DNA of 64,000 nt, taken from NCBI RefSeq assembly GCF_030068475.1, contig NZ_JAQOSP010000147.1, positions 23,867-87,866 of the forward strand, read 5' to 3'. A model generated the notes under the pieces. That model did no database searches, was not told where the DNA came from, and saw nothing but the letters and a program-made list of their open reading frames with translations. Positions 27,901 to 34,861 of this stretch are shown one piece after another. This DNA comes from Roseofilum acuticapitatum BLCC-M154. Its GTDB lineage: Bacteria > Cyanobacteriota > Cyanobacteriia > Cyanobacteriales > Desertifilaceae. How positions within the stretch are numbered: position 1 is the first letter of the stretch; the number at the start of each line of letters is the position of its first letter. Made by a program: the position numbers and the translations under genes.

Positions 27901-28980
27901 GAGAGTTTAGGGAAAATCGCACCAGGCAACCCAGAGGAGATCGCCGGGTTGCTCAAAGTGATCGCTACCACTGAGGATAAAACTACCCGGCGGCTGGCGG
28001 CAGAGAGTTTAGGGAAGATCGATCCAGGCAACCCAGAGGCGATCGCCGGGTTGCTCAAAATTATCGCTACCACTGAGGATGAATCTATCCGGACGGGGGC
28101 GATAGAGAGTTTAGGGAAGATTGCACCGGGCAACCCAGAGGCGATCGCCGGGTTGCTCAAAGTGATCGCTACCACTGAGCATGAATTTATCCGGAGGGAG
28201 GCGGTAGAGAGTTTAGGGAACATCGCACCCGGTAACCCAGAGGCGATCGCCGGGTTGCTCAAAGTGATCGCCACCACTGAGGATGAACGTACCCGGTGGC
28301 GGGCGGTAGGGAGTTTAGGGAAGATCATCACCACCAACCCACAACGCCAAAGTGTGGTCTCTGCTCTCCAACCTCACCTGAGCAATGAAACCCACAAAAA
28401 CAACTTTGACCTCTTTGAAAACTGCTACAAACTCCTCTGGAACATTGCCCAAGACCTCCCCTACCCCGACTTCTACCGCGCTTGGCATCATCTCCACACT
28501 GCCCCCCATCCCGAAGTCGCCGATCAAACCCCCGTGGGCAAAACTGCCCTCACCGACACCCTCAACGCCCAACTCCTTGACCTCCCCAACCAACTGCACC
28601 CCACCCCCCACACCACTCCCGTCTGTGTCGATATCCAACACTTAACCACCATTACCGATGAAGATAAACTCGCCAAAGCCTTGAGTAACCGCATCTTTAA
28701 GCAGCTCTTCCCTGGGCAAACCCTGCCGAAAATTAGCGACTGTTTCGACCTGGAAACCGAACTGATCAACGCCCAACCCCGCCCCCACATTGCCCTAATT
28801 CTGCACAACGGCGACCCCCAAGAGTCCCTCCTGCATCTGTGCCAGTTCCTCGCTCCCACCGTCTCCATTGCCTGCATTACCCATACTCCCCTGGATGCTC
28901 CCCTGCGCGGCTTCCCCCCAGATCAGGAGAACTTGGTATCCGCGCTGCAATCTTGGCTGGAACAATTCAATGAACAATGA
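24937..28980 (+). CDS. NACHT-domain STAND NTPase with HEAT-like repeat array
   Basis: A 1347-residue protein starting at the ATG at 24937; a TTG four codons earlier is possible. The N-terminal 140 residues form a conserved-looking helical domain (motif EDWNFTLKLW) that I cannot name. The NACHT ATPase follows, with Walker A GEPGAGKTTW (about 250-259) and Walker B VWVLLDGADEM (about 322-332), then the NACHT-associated winged-helix/helical region. Residues about 762-1131 hold 11 tandem 34-residue HEAT-like units with an almost invariant NPEAIAGLLKVIATTEDE scaffold and variable positions. A C-terminal alpha/beta domain ends QSWLEQFNEQ. NACHT proteins sense ligands through such arrays and switch on effectors, often in antiphage defence. 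An Rpn nuclease gene follows after 84 bp. Confidence 0.88.
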   Translation: MPSKDKLTYGPTVKKRAKRLLEALLAYVDRELEDVDGIVLDCRWNEERGEQPRLVVETKLRKLVYLTEKDSYEGHLTKEQIRQALNDHLKEFLQILEDNRAKTQGNEDWNFTLKLWSKDKQKNLEEFERVWEEKRPAKSKQQEKIGQDEISVEPPEEGINWKDLCNRAFWEEKTRRKRATEKGHEVQVYVPLGLVKRKQQPRRTEEEMPEAKAGMQQYQLTEKEIEERYEYEKFLAQVIGNAGENLAIIGEPGAGKTTWLDQIGQKLINTERYPIWIPLARLQGMTLEAFLLEKWLKEKLGVLQPTPEQKDEFIEWFKTEKVWVLLDGADEMSAANPVVEIRESLTGWVNQARVVLSCRLNVWESNLTTLQEFETYRTLCFEREQVEQFITAWFEREEESELGKQLAQRLQEAESARILDLVRNPLRLSLLCQSWRLNPGEIPETKAELYEKFCRNIYAWKQDRFPTTFVQQRQLNQQLAELALRGMRENVPLLEWLVHEVLGDWVELAKNVGWLNVVYRDTCTDEPVYAFFHLTFQEYFAACAVADGHFFLPSDHSPEQPSSQPYRIFESRWREVILLWLGRRDVEKEKKKRFIETLVSFNDGCYQLYWYRAYFLAAEGIAQYSDFEAVTQFFDTEYSLVDQIIQQIIQWALGYFDANRQQWITYFQPIEKTAKTFLGKTKQDKVIQFLSQNLALMLTDREDWEKQVNQELSGYSNISETEQMLIQQSLAYLNWLQSYSGKEKLIWQFSNALGTLSPGNELAISGLLKVIATTEDENTRRTAVVHLGEIAPGNPEAIAGLLKVIATTEDENTRRMAAESLEKIAPGNPEAITGLLKVIATTEDEDTQMCAAWSFGKIAPGNPEVIAVLLKAITTTEDEYTRMRAAWSLGNIDPGNPKAITGLLKVIATTEDQLTLCYAANCLGIIDPGNPEAIAGLLELIATTEDEYARKQAVAILEYIDPGNPEAIAGLLELIATTEDEDTRRQAAESLGKIAPGNPEEIAGLLKVIATTEDKTTRRLAAESLGKIDPGNPEAIAGLLKIIATTEDESIRTGAIESLGKIAPGNPEAIAGLLKVIATTEHEFIRREAVESLGNIAPGNPEAIAGLLKVIATTEDERTRWRAVGSLGKIITTNPQRQSVVSALQPHLSNETHKNNFDLFENCYKLLWNIAQDLPYPDFYRAWHHLHTAPHPEVADQTPVGKTALTDTLNAQLLDLPNQLHPTPHTTPVCVDIQHLTTITDEDKLAKALSNRIFKQLFPGQTLPKISDCFDLETELINAQPRPHIALILHNGDPQESLLHLCQFLAPTVSIACITHTPLDAPLRGFPPDQENLVSALQSWLEQFNEQ
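27224..28330 (+). repeat. 102-bp coding repeat array (11 units)
   Basis: Eleven direct repeats of exactly 102 bp. Each carries a nearly constant block (GCGATCGCCGGGTTGCTC, then ATCGCTACCACTGAGGATGA) and a variable block of about 25 bp. The constant parts differ by only a few bases between units. The variable block encodes, for example, NTRRTAVVH, DTQMCAAWS, QLTLCYAANC, YARKQAVAI, SIRTGAIES, RTRWRAVGS. The pattern points to recent expansion by recombination with selection on the exposed positions of the helical repeat. Confidence 0.92.
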
Positions 28981-28998
28981 ACAATGAACAATGAACAA
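28971..28998. repeat. heptamer array TGAACAA x4 over the NACHT stop codon
   Basis: Four perfect tandem copies of TGAACAA. The NACHT stop codon TGA (28978-28980) is the start of the second unit, so the array reaches into the coding region. The same heptamer, on the other strand (TTGTTCA x4), lies at 60483-60510 after another accessory gene. Confidence 0.85.
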
Positions 28999-29064
28999 TT
29001 AATCTCAAATTTGATATAACAAGAGGGAAGCACCCTCCTCAATGGTAAAATCAAGCGCCTCTAT

Positions 29065-30036
29065 ATGGAATTTATCAATCCCAAAACCGATTTCGCCTTT
29101 AAGCGCATCTTTGGTTCCCAAGAAAGCAAAGATATCCTCATTAGCTTCTTAAATGCCCTCATTTATGCCGGAAATCCAACCATTCAAGACCTAGATATCA
29201 TCGATCCCTACAATCAAGGGGAGAGTAGTGGACTCAAAGATAGTTATCTGGATGTCAAAGCCGTTCTAGGCAACGGTACAACCGTCCTGATTGAAATGCA
29301 AGTGCTAAATGTCCCCGCATTCAAAAAGCGAGTGTTGTACAACTGGGCAGAAACCTATGGCAATCAACTGAGCATGGGAAAACCCTATGTAGGATTGCAA
29401 CCGGTTATTGCCCTAACAATTGTGGATTTTACCCTGTTTCCCAAGGCAGAAAAGATCATTACCCACTTTTCCTTACAAGAGAAAACCCTCTCCTTTGACT
29501 ATCCTGACGAACAGAGCGAACTGATCTTTGTGGAGCTAAGAAAATTTAATAAATCCCTGGAAGAACTGGAAACACTGACGGAAAAATGGATTTATTTTAT
29601 GAAGGAAGCGCCCAATTTACAGATGATTCCCAGTTCTCTCGAAGAAGTGCCAGAAATCGGCAAAGCCTTGGGAATTGCCAATCGAGCTAATTTGAGTCCG
29701 AAGGAAGCAGAAGAGTTAGAGAGAAAGGAACGGTGGCTCCTTGACCAGCAGGGTTATGTGGTGCAAGCGAGGATAGAAGGACGTGAAGAAGGACGCGAAG
29801 AAGGACGTGAGGAAGGACGTGAGGAAGGACGTGAGGAAGGACGTGAACAAGGTCGGGCTGAGGCCGCATTGGGATTAATTTTGCGTCTACTTGAGCGACG
29901 GTTTGGAGAGGTTCCTGAAGCGACTTTAGCCCAAATCCAACAGTTGTCTTTAGAGGATTTAGATGAGTTGGGGATTATGATCTTGGATTGGACGAGTATA
30001 GAGGATTTAAACCGTTGGTTGAGGGAGAGGGGGTAA
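29065..30036 (+). CDS. Rpn-family PD-(D/E)XK nuclease with DUF4351-like tail
   Basis: A 323-residue protein of the Rpn/recombination-promoting nuclease family (once called putative transposase, PD-(D/E)XK fold). It starts MEFINPKTDFAFKRIFGSQE, the hallmark of the family. The nuclease core includes DSYLDVKAVLGNGTTVLIEM, where D and E-x-Q are the likely metal/catalytic residues. After a helical region comes a low-complexity EGRE repeat. A C-terminal module of the DUF4351 type follows (LILRLLERRFGEVPEATLAQ). Family members cut DNA with little specificity and have been linked to recombination. It lies directly downstream of the NACHT gene on the same strand. Confidence 0.88.
   Translation: MEFINPKTDFAFKRIFGSQESKDILISFLNALIYAGNPTIQDLDIIDPYNQGESSGLKDSYLDVKAVLGNGTTVLIEMQVLNVPAFKKRVLYNWAETYGNQLSMGKPYVGLQPVIALTIVDFTLFPKAEKIITHFSLQEKTLSFDYPDEQSELIFVELRKFNKSLEELETLTEKWIYFMKEAPNLQMIPSSLEEVPEIGKALGIANRANLSPKEAEELERKERWLLDQQGYVVQARIEGREEGREEGREEGREEGREEGREQGRAEAALGLILRLLERRFGEVPEATLAQIQQLSLEDLDELGIMILDWTSIEDLNRWLRERG
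29779..29850 (+). repeat. 12-bp coding microsatellite GGACGTGARGAA x6
   Basis: Six tandem units of 12 bp encode GREE repeated (last unit GREQ). Because the unit is a multiple of three, slippage would change the length of the charged linker between the nuclease and the C-terminal module without breaking the frame. Confidence 0.9.
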
Positions 30037-30120
30037 TGAAGGACGAATAAAAGGCGATCGCCCTCGCGCCTTAGCTCTGGTTACGGTAAAATCGAATTGA
30101 TCGCCAGCCCTCCGAAGATT

Positions 30121-32301
30121 ATGGCTCCAGTCTCCACCCTAGAAGACACCCTCAAACACTATTTTGGTTACGATCGCTTTCGCCCGGGCCAAAAGGATAT
30201 TATTGAAACCACGCTACAGAACCAAGATGTCCTCGTGATCATGCCCACGGGAGGCGGAAAATCCCTCTGTTTCCAGCTCCCTGCACTGTTGCGTTCGGGG
30301 ATAACGTTGGTGGTGTCTCCCCTCATTGCTCTGATGCAAGACCAGGTGGATGCCTTGCAGGATAATGGGATTGGGGCTACATTCCTTAATAGTACCTTGA
30401 GCGCTGAAGAAGTGCGATCGCGCCAAAATGCTATCCTCAACGGTAAAATTAAGCTCCTCTACATCGCCCCTGAACGCCTGATGGCCGACTGGTTTGGCCC
30501 CTTTCTCGCCAATATACAGGAAACCATTGGCATCTCTGCCTTTACCGTCGATGAAGCCCATTGCGTCTCCGAATGGGGCCATGATTTTCGCCCCGAATAT
30601 CGGCAAATGGCCCAGTTTCGGCAGTGGTATCCCCAAGTACCCATTATTGCCCTCACCGCCACCGCAACAGATCGGGTGCGTCGAGACATCGTGCAACAGC
30701 TCCATCTCCAGCATCCCTACATCCATATCGCCAGTTTTAACCGCCCCAATTTGTTCTATGAGGTGCGAACCAAAACCCGCCAAAGTTACGCCGAACTGTT
30801 TCAATTGATTCGATCTGGAGGGTCGGGAATTGTTTATTGTCTCAGTCGTCGTCAGGTGAATGAGTTGGCCCAACGGTTGCAAAAGGATGGGGTTTCCGCC
30901 CTTCCCTACCATGCCGGATTAGAGGATAGCGTGCGTCAAAATAACCAAAACCGGTTTATCCGTGATGATGTGCAGATTATGGTAGCAACCATTGCCTTTG
31001 GTATGGGAATTAATAAACCCGATGTGCGCTTTGTCGTCCATTACGATATTCCCCGCAGTTTAGAAAGTTACTACCAGGAAGCCGGACGCGCAGGACGGGA
31101 TAGCCAATCGTCCCAGTGTTTGATGTTTTTCAGCTATGGCGATGTGAAGCGGGTAGAGTGGATTATCGATCAAAAAAGTGATGAAAATGAACAGCGCATC
31201 GCCCGCCAACAGTTGCGCCAAGTGATTGATTATGCCGATGCCACGGATTGTCGTCGGTCTATTATTTTACGCTATTTTGGCGAGAATTTAGAAGGGAATT
31301 GTCAGGGGTGCGATAATTGTTTGAACCCGAAACCAACCCAAGATTGGAAAGTTGAGGCGATGAAATTCCTCTCTTGTGTGGCTCGGTGTAAGGAGCGGTT
31401 TGGCATGAATTATATCATAGATGTACTCCGGGGTTCCATGGGTGAGAAGGTGTTGCGTAATGGCCATGACAAACTCTCGACCCATGGTATCGGAAAAGAC
31501 CGGAGTAAGGATGAATGGCGCTTGTTGGGGCGATCGCTCCTTAATCAAGGTTTAGTCAGTCAAACCACGGATGGCTACAGTATCCTTAAACTCAACCCTG
31601 AAAGCTGGGCCGTCATGCGTCGTCAACGGCAAGTTTTAATCGCTATTCCTCCTAAACGCAAGCAAGAACAAAAGGTGAGTTCTTTAGCCAGAGAAGCGGA
31701 ACTCTTATTCCAAAACCTGAGAAAACTCCGCAAGCAACTCGCCGACGAACAAGGCATTCCTCCCTATGTTATCTTTGCAGATTCTACCCTCATGCAAATG
31801 GCTCAACAGCGTCCCCAAAGTCTCCAAGCCTTATCTCAAGTTTCGGGAGTCGGCAGTTATAAATTACGGCAATATGGCGACCGATTTCTAGGGGAAATTT
31901 GTCAATATTGTCAGGAACAAGGATTAACAGAAGCGTCCAAATCTCTACCCATTCCCCCTAGTGAAAATGAACCCTCAGAAACCCAAAAAGTCACGTTAGA
32001 ATTGCATCAAGAAGGCTTAAGCATCAAGGAAATAGCCGATCGCCGAGACTTACGAACAACCACGATTATCCGCCATTTATCTGAACTAATTGAATTAAAG
32101 CAACCCGTCGATTTAGATCGCTTAGTCGAACCCGAAAGACAAGAGAAAATTCTCAAAGTCTTAGAAAAGCGCGGCGCAGTCTCCCTAACCTTGCTCAAAG
32201 ACGCATTAGGAGAGTCCTATACTTACGATGAAATTCGCTTAGTGCGCGGTAAATGGCAAGGTGGGGTAGGGGGATGGGGGGATAGGGAGATGGGGGGATA
32301 G
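30121..32301 (+). CDS. recQ: ATP-dependent DNA helicase RecQ
   Basis: A 3'-5' DNA helicase for recombination and fork repair. Domains in order: SF2 helicase with Walker [12 protein letters not shown] and DEAH box [14 protein letters not shown]; the second RecA-like domain with [11 protein letters not shown]; the zinc-binding RQC region ([22 protein letters not shown]); a winged helix; an HRDC domain ([20 protein letters not shown]); and a C-terminal helix-turn-helix. I choose ATG at 30121 ([20 protein letters not shown]) over a TTG 24 bp earlier. The last 13 residues ([13 protein letters not shown]) are encoded by a G-rich repeat, so the natural end of the protein seems to have been extended or replaced by repeat DNA. 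Confidence 0.95.
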   Translation: MAPVSTLEDTLKHYFGYDRFRPGQKDIIETTLQNQDVLVIMPTGGGKSLCFQLPALLRSGITLVVSPLIALMQDQVDALQDNGIGATFLNSTLSAEEVRSRQNAILNGKIKLLYIAPERLMADWFGPFLANIQETIGISAFTVDEAHCVSEWGHDFRPEYRQMAQFRQWYPQVPIIALTATATDRVRRDIVQQLHLQHPYIHIASFNRPNLFYEVRTKTRQSYAELFQLIRSGGSGIVYCLSRRQVNELAQRLQKDGVSALPYHAGLEDSVRQNNQNRFIRDDVQIMVATIAFGMGINKPDVRFVVHYDIPRSLESYYQEAGRAGRDSQSSQCLMFFSYGDVKRVEWIIDQKSDENEQRIARQQLRQVIDYADATDCRRSIILRYFGENLEGNCQGCDNCLNPKPTQDWKVEAMKFLSCVARCKERFGMNYIIDVLRGSMGEKVLRNGHDKLSTHGIGKDRSKDEWRLLGRSLLNQGLVSQTTDGYSILKLNPESWAVMRRQRQVLIAIPPKRKQEQKVSSLAREAELLFQNLRKLRKQLADEQGIPPYVIFADSTLMQMAQQRPQSLQALSQVSGVGSYKLRQYGDRFLGEICQYCQEQGLTEASKSLPIPPSENEPSETQKVTLELHQEGLSIKEIADRRDLRTTTIIRHLSELIELKQPVDLDRLVEPERQEKILKVLEKRGAVSLTLLKDALGESYTYDEIRLVRGKWQGGVGGWGDREMGG

Positions 32302-32314
32302 GGGGTTTTTATCC

Positions 32315-32468
32315 TATATAGTAAACCTAAATGAGTTGTGTAACGATTGCCCCTCATCCCCCTACCCCCTTCTCCCACAGGAGAAGGGGGAAAGTCAAGA
32401 ATCCCGTGGGAGAGGGATTCAGGGAGAGGGCATTTCCTATGGCACAACTCATTTAGACTAGCTATATA
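32315..32468. mobile_element. MITE-like element with 26-bp terminal inverted repeats
   Basis: Left end (32315-32340) and right end (32443-32468) are inverted repeats matching at 21 of 26 positions: TATATAG, five unlike bases, then CTAAATGAGTTGTG. Between them is a perfect 11-bp hairpin, CCCCCTTCTCC (32365-32375) with GGAGAAGGGGG (32380-32390), and a second G/C-rich block containing CCCGTGGGAGAGGG. The 154-bp size, inverted ends and lack of any gene fit a miniature inverted-repeat element that carries a REP-type palindrome. It occupies most of the recQ-icd gap (32302-32613), in which I see no gene. Confidence 0.65.
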
Positions 32469-32613
32469 TTAAAAGTTTCTTTTTGAAAAAAGCGCGATAA
32501 ACCTGGAAAAAAGATAAATCCTTGACCCCTTTGCCAAAAGGATCTGGTAGTCTGGTACGTGCTTAACCGAACACTCGTAAGCACAAATCCTTAATCTCAG
32601 GAATGATTACCCT

Positions 32614-34038
32614 ATGTACGAGAAAATCACCCCTCCCGAAACTGGCGAAAAAATCACCTTTGCTGATGGTAAACCCATTGTTCCCGACCATCCCATCATT
32701 CCCTTCATTCGTGGAGATGGTACGGGGGTAGACCTTTGGCCCGCTTCTCAGAAAGTCTTTGATGCTGCTATTGAAGCAGCTTATGGCGGAAAACGCAAAA
32801 TCTCCTGGTTCAAAATCTACGTGGGTGACGAAGCCTGCGAGCAATATGGAACCTACCAGTATTTACCTGAAGATAGCCTCAAGGCGATCGAAGAATATGG
32901 AGTCGCCATCAAAGGCCCCTTAACCACCCCTATCGGTGGCGGTATTCGCTCCCTCAACGTTGCTCTGCGGCAAATCTTCGATCTTTATGCTTGTGTACGT
33001 CCCTGTCGGTACTACGCCGGAACCCCCTCACCCCACAAAACCCCAGACAAAATGGATGTCATTATCTATCGGGAAAATACCGAAGATATTTATCTGGGCA
33101 TTGAGTGGCGCGAAGGCACAGAAACGGTTAAAAAGCTGATCGAATACCTCAATACAGACCTGATTCCTTCTACCCCTGAGCATGGAAAAAAACAAATCCG
33201 TCTCGACTCTGGTATTGGCATCAAACCCATCAGTAAAACCGGCAGTCAACGCCTGGTGAGACGAGCGATTGAGAATGCCCTGCGCCTGCCCAAAGAAAAA
33301 CAAATGGTTACCTTAGTTCATAAAGGCAACATTATGAAATATACCGAGGGAGCTTTCCGCGACTGGGGCTATGAATTGGCGACTACTGAGTTCCGTGAAG
33401 AATGTGTAACTGAACGCGAATCCTGGATTTTGAGCAACAAAGAAGAAAATCCAGACATTAGTTTAGAAGACAATGCTCGCAAACTCGAACCCGGTTATGA
33501 TGCCTTAACTGTCGAGAAAAAGCAAGAAGCTTGCGCCGAAGTGAAAGCCGTTCTCGATGCCATTTGGGAAAGCCATGGTAATGGCAAATGGAAAGAGAAA
33601 ATTATGGTCAATGACCGGATTGCTGACAGTATTTTCCAGCAACTCCAAACCCGTCCTGGAGAATATTCTATCCTGGCTACCATGAACTTAAATGGGGATT
33701 ATCTGTCTGATGCTGCTGCCGCCATCGTCGGAGGCTTAGGCATGGGGCCGGGGGCGAATATTGGCGATAGTTGTGCCGTTTTTGAAGCCACCCATGGCAC
33801 GGCCCCCAAACATGCGGGATTGGATCGGGTTAATCCTGGATCGTTGATTCTTTCTGGGGTGATGATGTTAGAATACATGGGTTGGCAAGAGGCCGCAGAT
33901 TTAATTAAAATGGGCATCGAAAAGTCCATTTCTAATCGGGAAGTGACCTATGATTTGGCTCGTTTAATGGAGCCTCCGGTTAAGCCTCCTCTGAAGTGTT
34001 CGGAGTTTGCGGACGCGATTATTAAATACTTTGGCTAA
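32614..34038 (+). CDS. icd: NADP-dependent isocitrate dehydrogenase
   Basis: Converts isocitrate to 2-oxoglutarate and NADPH. In cyanobacteria this supplies the carbon skeleton for ammonium assimilation and the 2-oxoglutarate nitrogen-status signal. At 474 residues it is the long prokaryotic-type enzyme common in cyanobacteria. Conserved parts: [40 protein letters not shown] (phosphorylation/substrate loop), [14 protein letters not shown], the metal site [20 protein letters not shown] and [13 protein letters not shown] in the NADP site. I looked for an NtcA box (GTAN8TAC) upstream and did not find a proper one. Confidence 0.97.
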   Translation: MYEKITPPETGEKITFADGKPIVPDHPIIPFIRGDGTGVDLWPASQKVFDAAIEAAYGGKRKISWFKIYVGDEACEQYGTYQYLPEDSLKAIEEYGVAIKGPLTTPIGGGIRSLNVALRQIFDLYACVRPCRYYAGTPSPHKTPDKMDVIIYRENTEDIYLGIEWREGTETVKKLIEYLNTDLIPSTPEHGKKQIRLDSGIGIKPISKTGSQRLVRRAIENALRLPKEKQMVTLVHKGNIMKYTEGAFRDWGYELATTEFREECVTERESWILSNKEENPDISLEDNARKLEPGYDALTVEKKQEACAEVKAVLDAIWESHGNGKWKEKIMVNDRIADSIFQQLQTRPGEYSILATMNLNGDYLSDAAAAIVGGLGMGPGANIGDSCAVFEATHGTAPKHAGLDRVNPGSLILSGVMMLEYMGWQEAADLIKMGIEKSISNREVTYDLARLMEPPVKPPLKCSEFADAIIKYFG

Positions 34039-34048
34039 GTCTATATCG

Positions 34049-34171
34049 TAGTGCCGTGACAACCCTAAAATGGTGGGTTACGGCGGATTGATAGATTGCT
34101 ATCAGAGTCTAGGTTTTAGCCGCCTAACCCACCCTACACTAATGCACTATTTTAGCTGTGTCACGGCAGTA
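34049..34171. mobile_element. 123-bp TA-flanked MITE, copy 1
   Basis: The 119 bp between flanking TA dinucleotides (34049-34050 and 34170-34171) begins GTGCCGTGACA and ends TGTCACGGCAG. Inner inverted segments GGTGGGTTA and TAACCCACC make the whole element a long imperfect hairpin. A second copy lies at 58364-58486 in opposite orientation with the same length and only 4 differences in 119 bp. TA flanks and short inverted ends fit a non-autonomous element mobilised by a Tc1/mariner-IS630-type transposase (inference). No transposase is in the window. Confidence 0.85.
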
Positions 34172-34204
34172 GGGTGCGTTACGCTGTCGCTAACGCACCC
34201 TACC
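34170..34204. repeat. palindromic repeat TAGGGTGCGTTA...TAACGCACCCTA
   Basis: TAGGGTGCGTTA (34170-34181) and its inverse TAACGCACCCTA flank a 9-bp loop directly next to MITE copy 1. A related half (TTAACGCACCCTA) adjoins MITE copy 2 on the corresponding side. This palindrome type is common in cyanobacterial genomes. The MITE seems to have gone into the TA at its edge. Confidence 0.75.
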
Positions 34205-34218
34205 CGCTACCCGCTAAT

Positions 34219-34833
34219 TTAATTATTTAGGGTTTGAACTAAAATGCGTAGCAGGTCTTCTAGATCGGCAGGGACACGATAAAGATTAAGGTCTTGAGTC
34301 ATTTGACGAGAGTGGCGATCGAATTGACCAAATTGCCAGATATTGCCGGTGGAAATTGCTCCATGGATCAGGGTTTGATCGGATTCGATCCATTGATCGA
34401 GGGCGATGAGTTCGATCGCCAGTTGCACAAAACCCCTTTCTAGATCTTCATTTTTAGCTTCAATCGCGAGGAAAACACCATCACTTTGGAGCAAATAATC
34501 AAGGGAACCTTTAAGTTGATGGCTCACGACAATAGGATATTCAACATTGAGGGTGGCTTGGGTATAGTGGAGCAAGTCGGTTAAAACCGGGGCAATCAAA
34601 AATTCTCGCCGTGCCATTTCACTGGTGAGACTAAGACGGGGGAGACTCTCCTCAATGCGGTTTTTGAGGTCGAGTAGGCGATCGAGAGTGCCAGTATACT
34701 GGGGAAATTGTAGCGATCGCCGTTGCAAGGAAACCTGAAAATAGGCCAGAATATCTTGCGGCGCAAAGTTGAGTTTAAAGTAATCCGCAAAAGTATAGGA
34801 TTGGTCTGGCTTGATAATGGTCAATCGAGACAT
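34219..34833 (-). CDS. hypothetical protein with restriction-endonuclease-like core
   Basis: A 204-residue cytosolic protein. The central part EFLIAPVLTDLLHYTQATLN, then GSLDYLLQSDGVFLAIEAKN, has the D...ExK arrangement of the PD-(D/E)XK nuclease fold: an aspartate in LDYLL and the EAK of IEAKNEDL. A following glutamine-containing helix (ERGFVQLAIELIALDQWIES) also fits. The same fold is found in many cyanobacterial proteins of unknown function; whether it cuts DNA is untested. It lies 28 bp before the subtilase on the same strand but they may not be functionally linked. Confidence 0.6.
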   Translation of the reverse strand: MSRLTIIKPDQSYTFADYFKLNFAPQDILAYFQVSLQRRSLQFPQYTGTLDRLLDLKNRIEESLPRLSLTSEMARREFLIAPVLTDLLHYTQATLNVEYPIVVSHQLKGSLDYLLQSDGVFLAIEAKNEDLERGFVQLAIELIALDQWIESDQTLIHGAISTGNIWQFGQFDRHSRQMTQDLNLYRVPADLEDLLRILVQTLNN

Positions 34834-34861
34834 AGTGAGTTATCGCCCTTGCAAGAATAGT

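Noticed and set aside
27224..28330. Regular 102-bp repeats that might suggest a CRISPR array
   Set aside because: The repeats are in frame with one long gene, encode HEAT-like helices and have no unique spacers of CRISPR type. The same holds for the TPR arrays at about 54970-55580 and 14900-15500.
27224..28330. Diversity-generating retroelement variable region
   Set aside because: Variation between units is not restricted to adenine positions, and no reverse transcriptase or template repeat is present in the window.
27150..28337. Long minus-strand frames opposite the HEAT array
   Set aside because: They arise because the 102-bp repeat is free of stop codons on the opposite strand, and they translate to repetitive Ser/Ala-rich sequence.
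29065..30036. Insertion sequence suggested by the old name putative transposase
   Set aside because: Rpn-family proteins have a PD-(D/E)XK nuclease fold; no terminal inverted repeats or target duplications flank the gene.
32521..32613. NtcA binding site before icd
   Set aside because: Only GTAGTCTGGTAC (GTA-N6-TAC) is present, with the wrong spacing; a true NtcA site needs GTA-N8-TAC.
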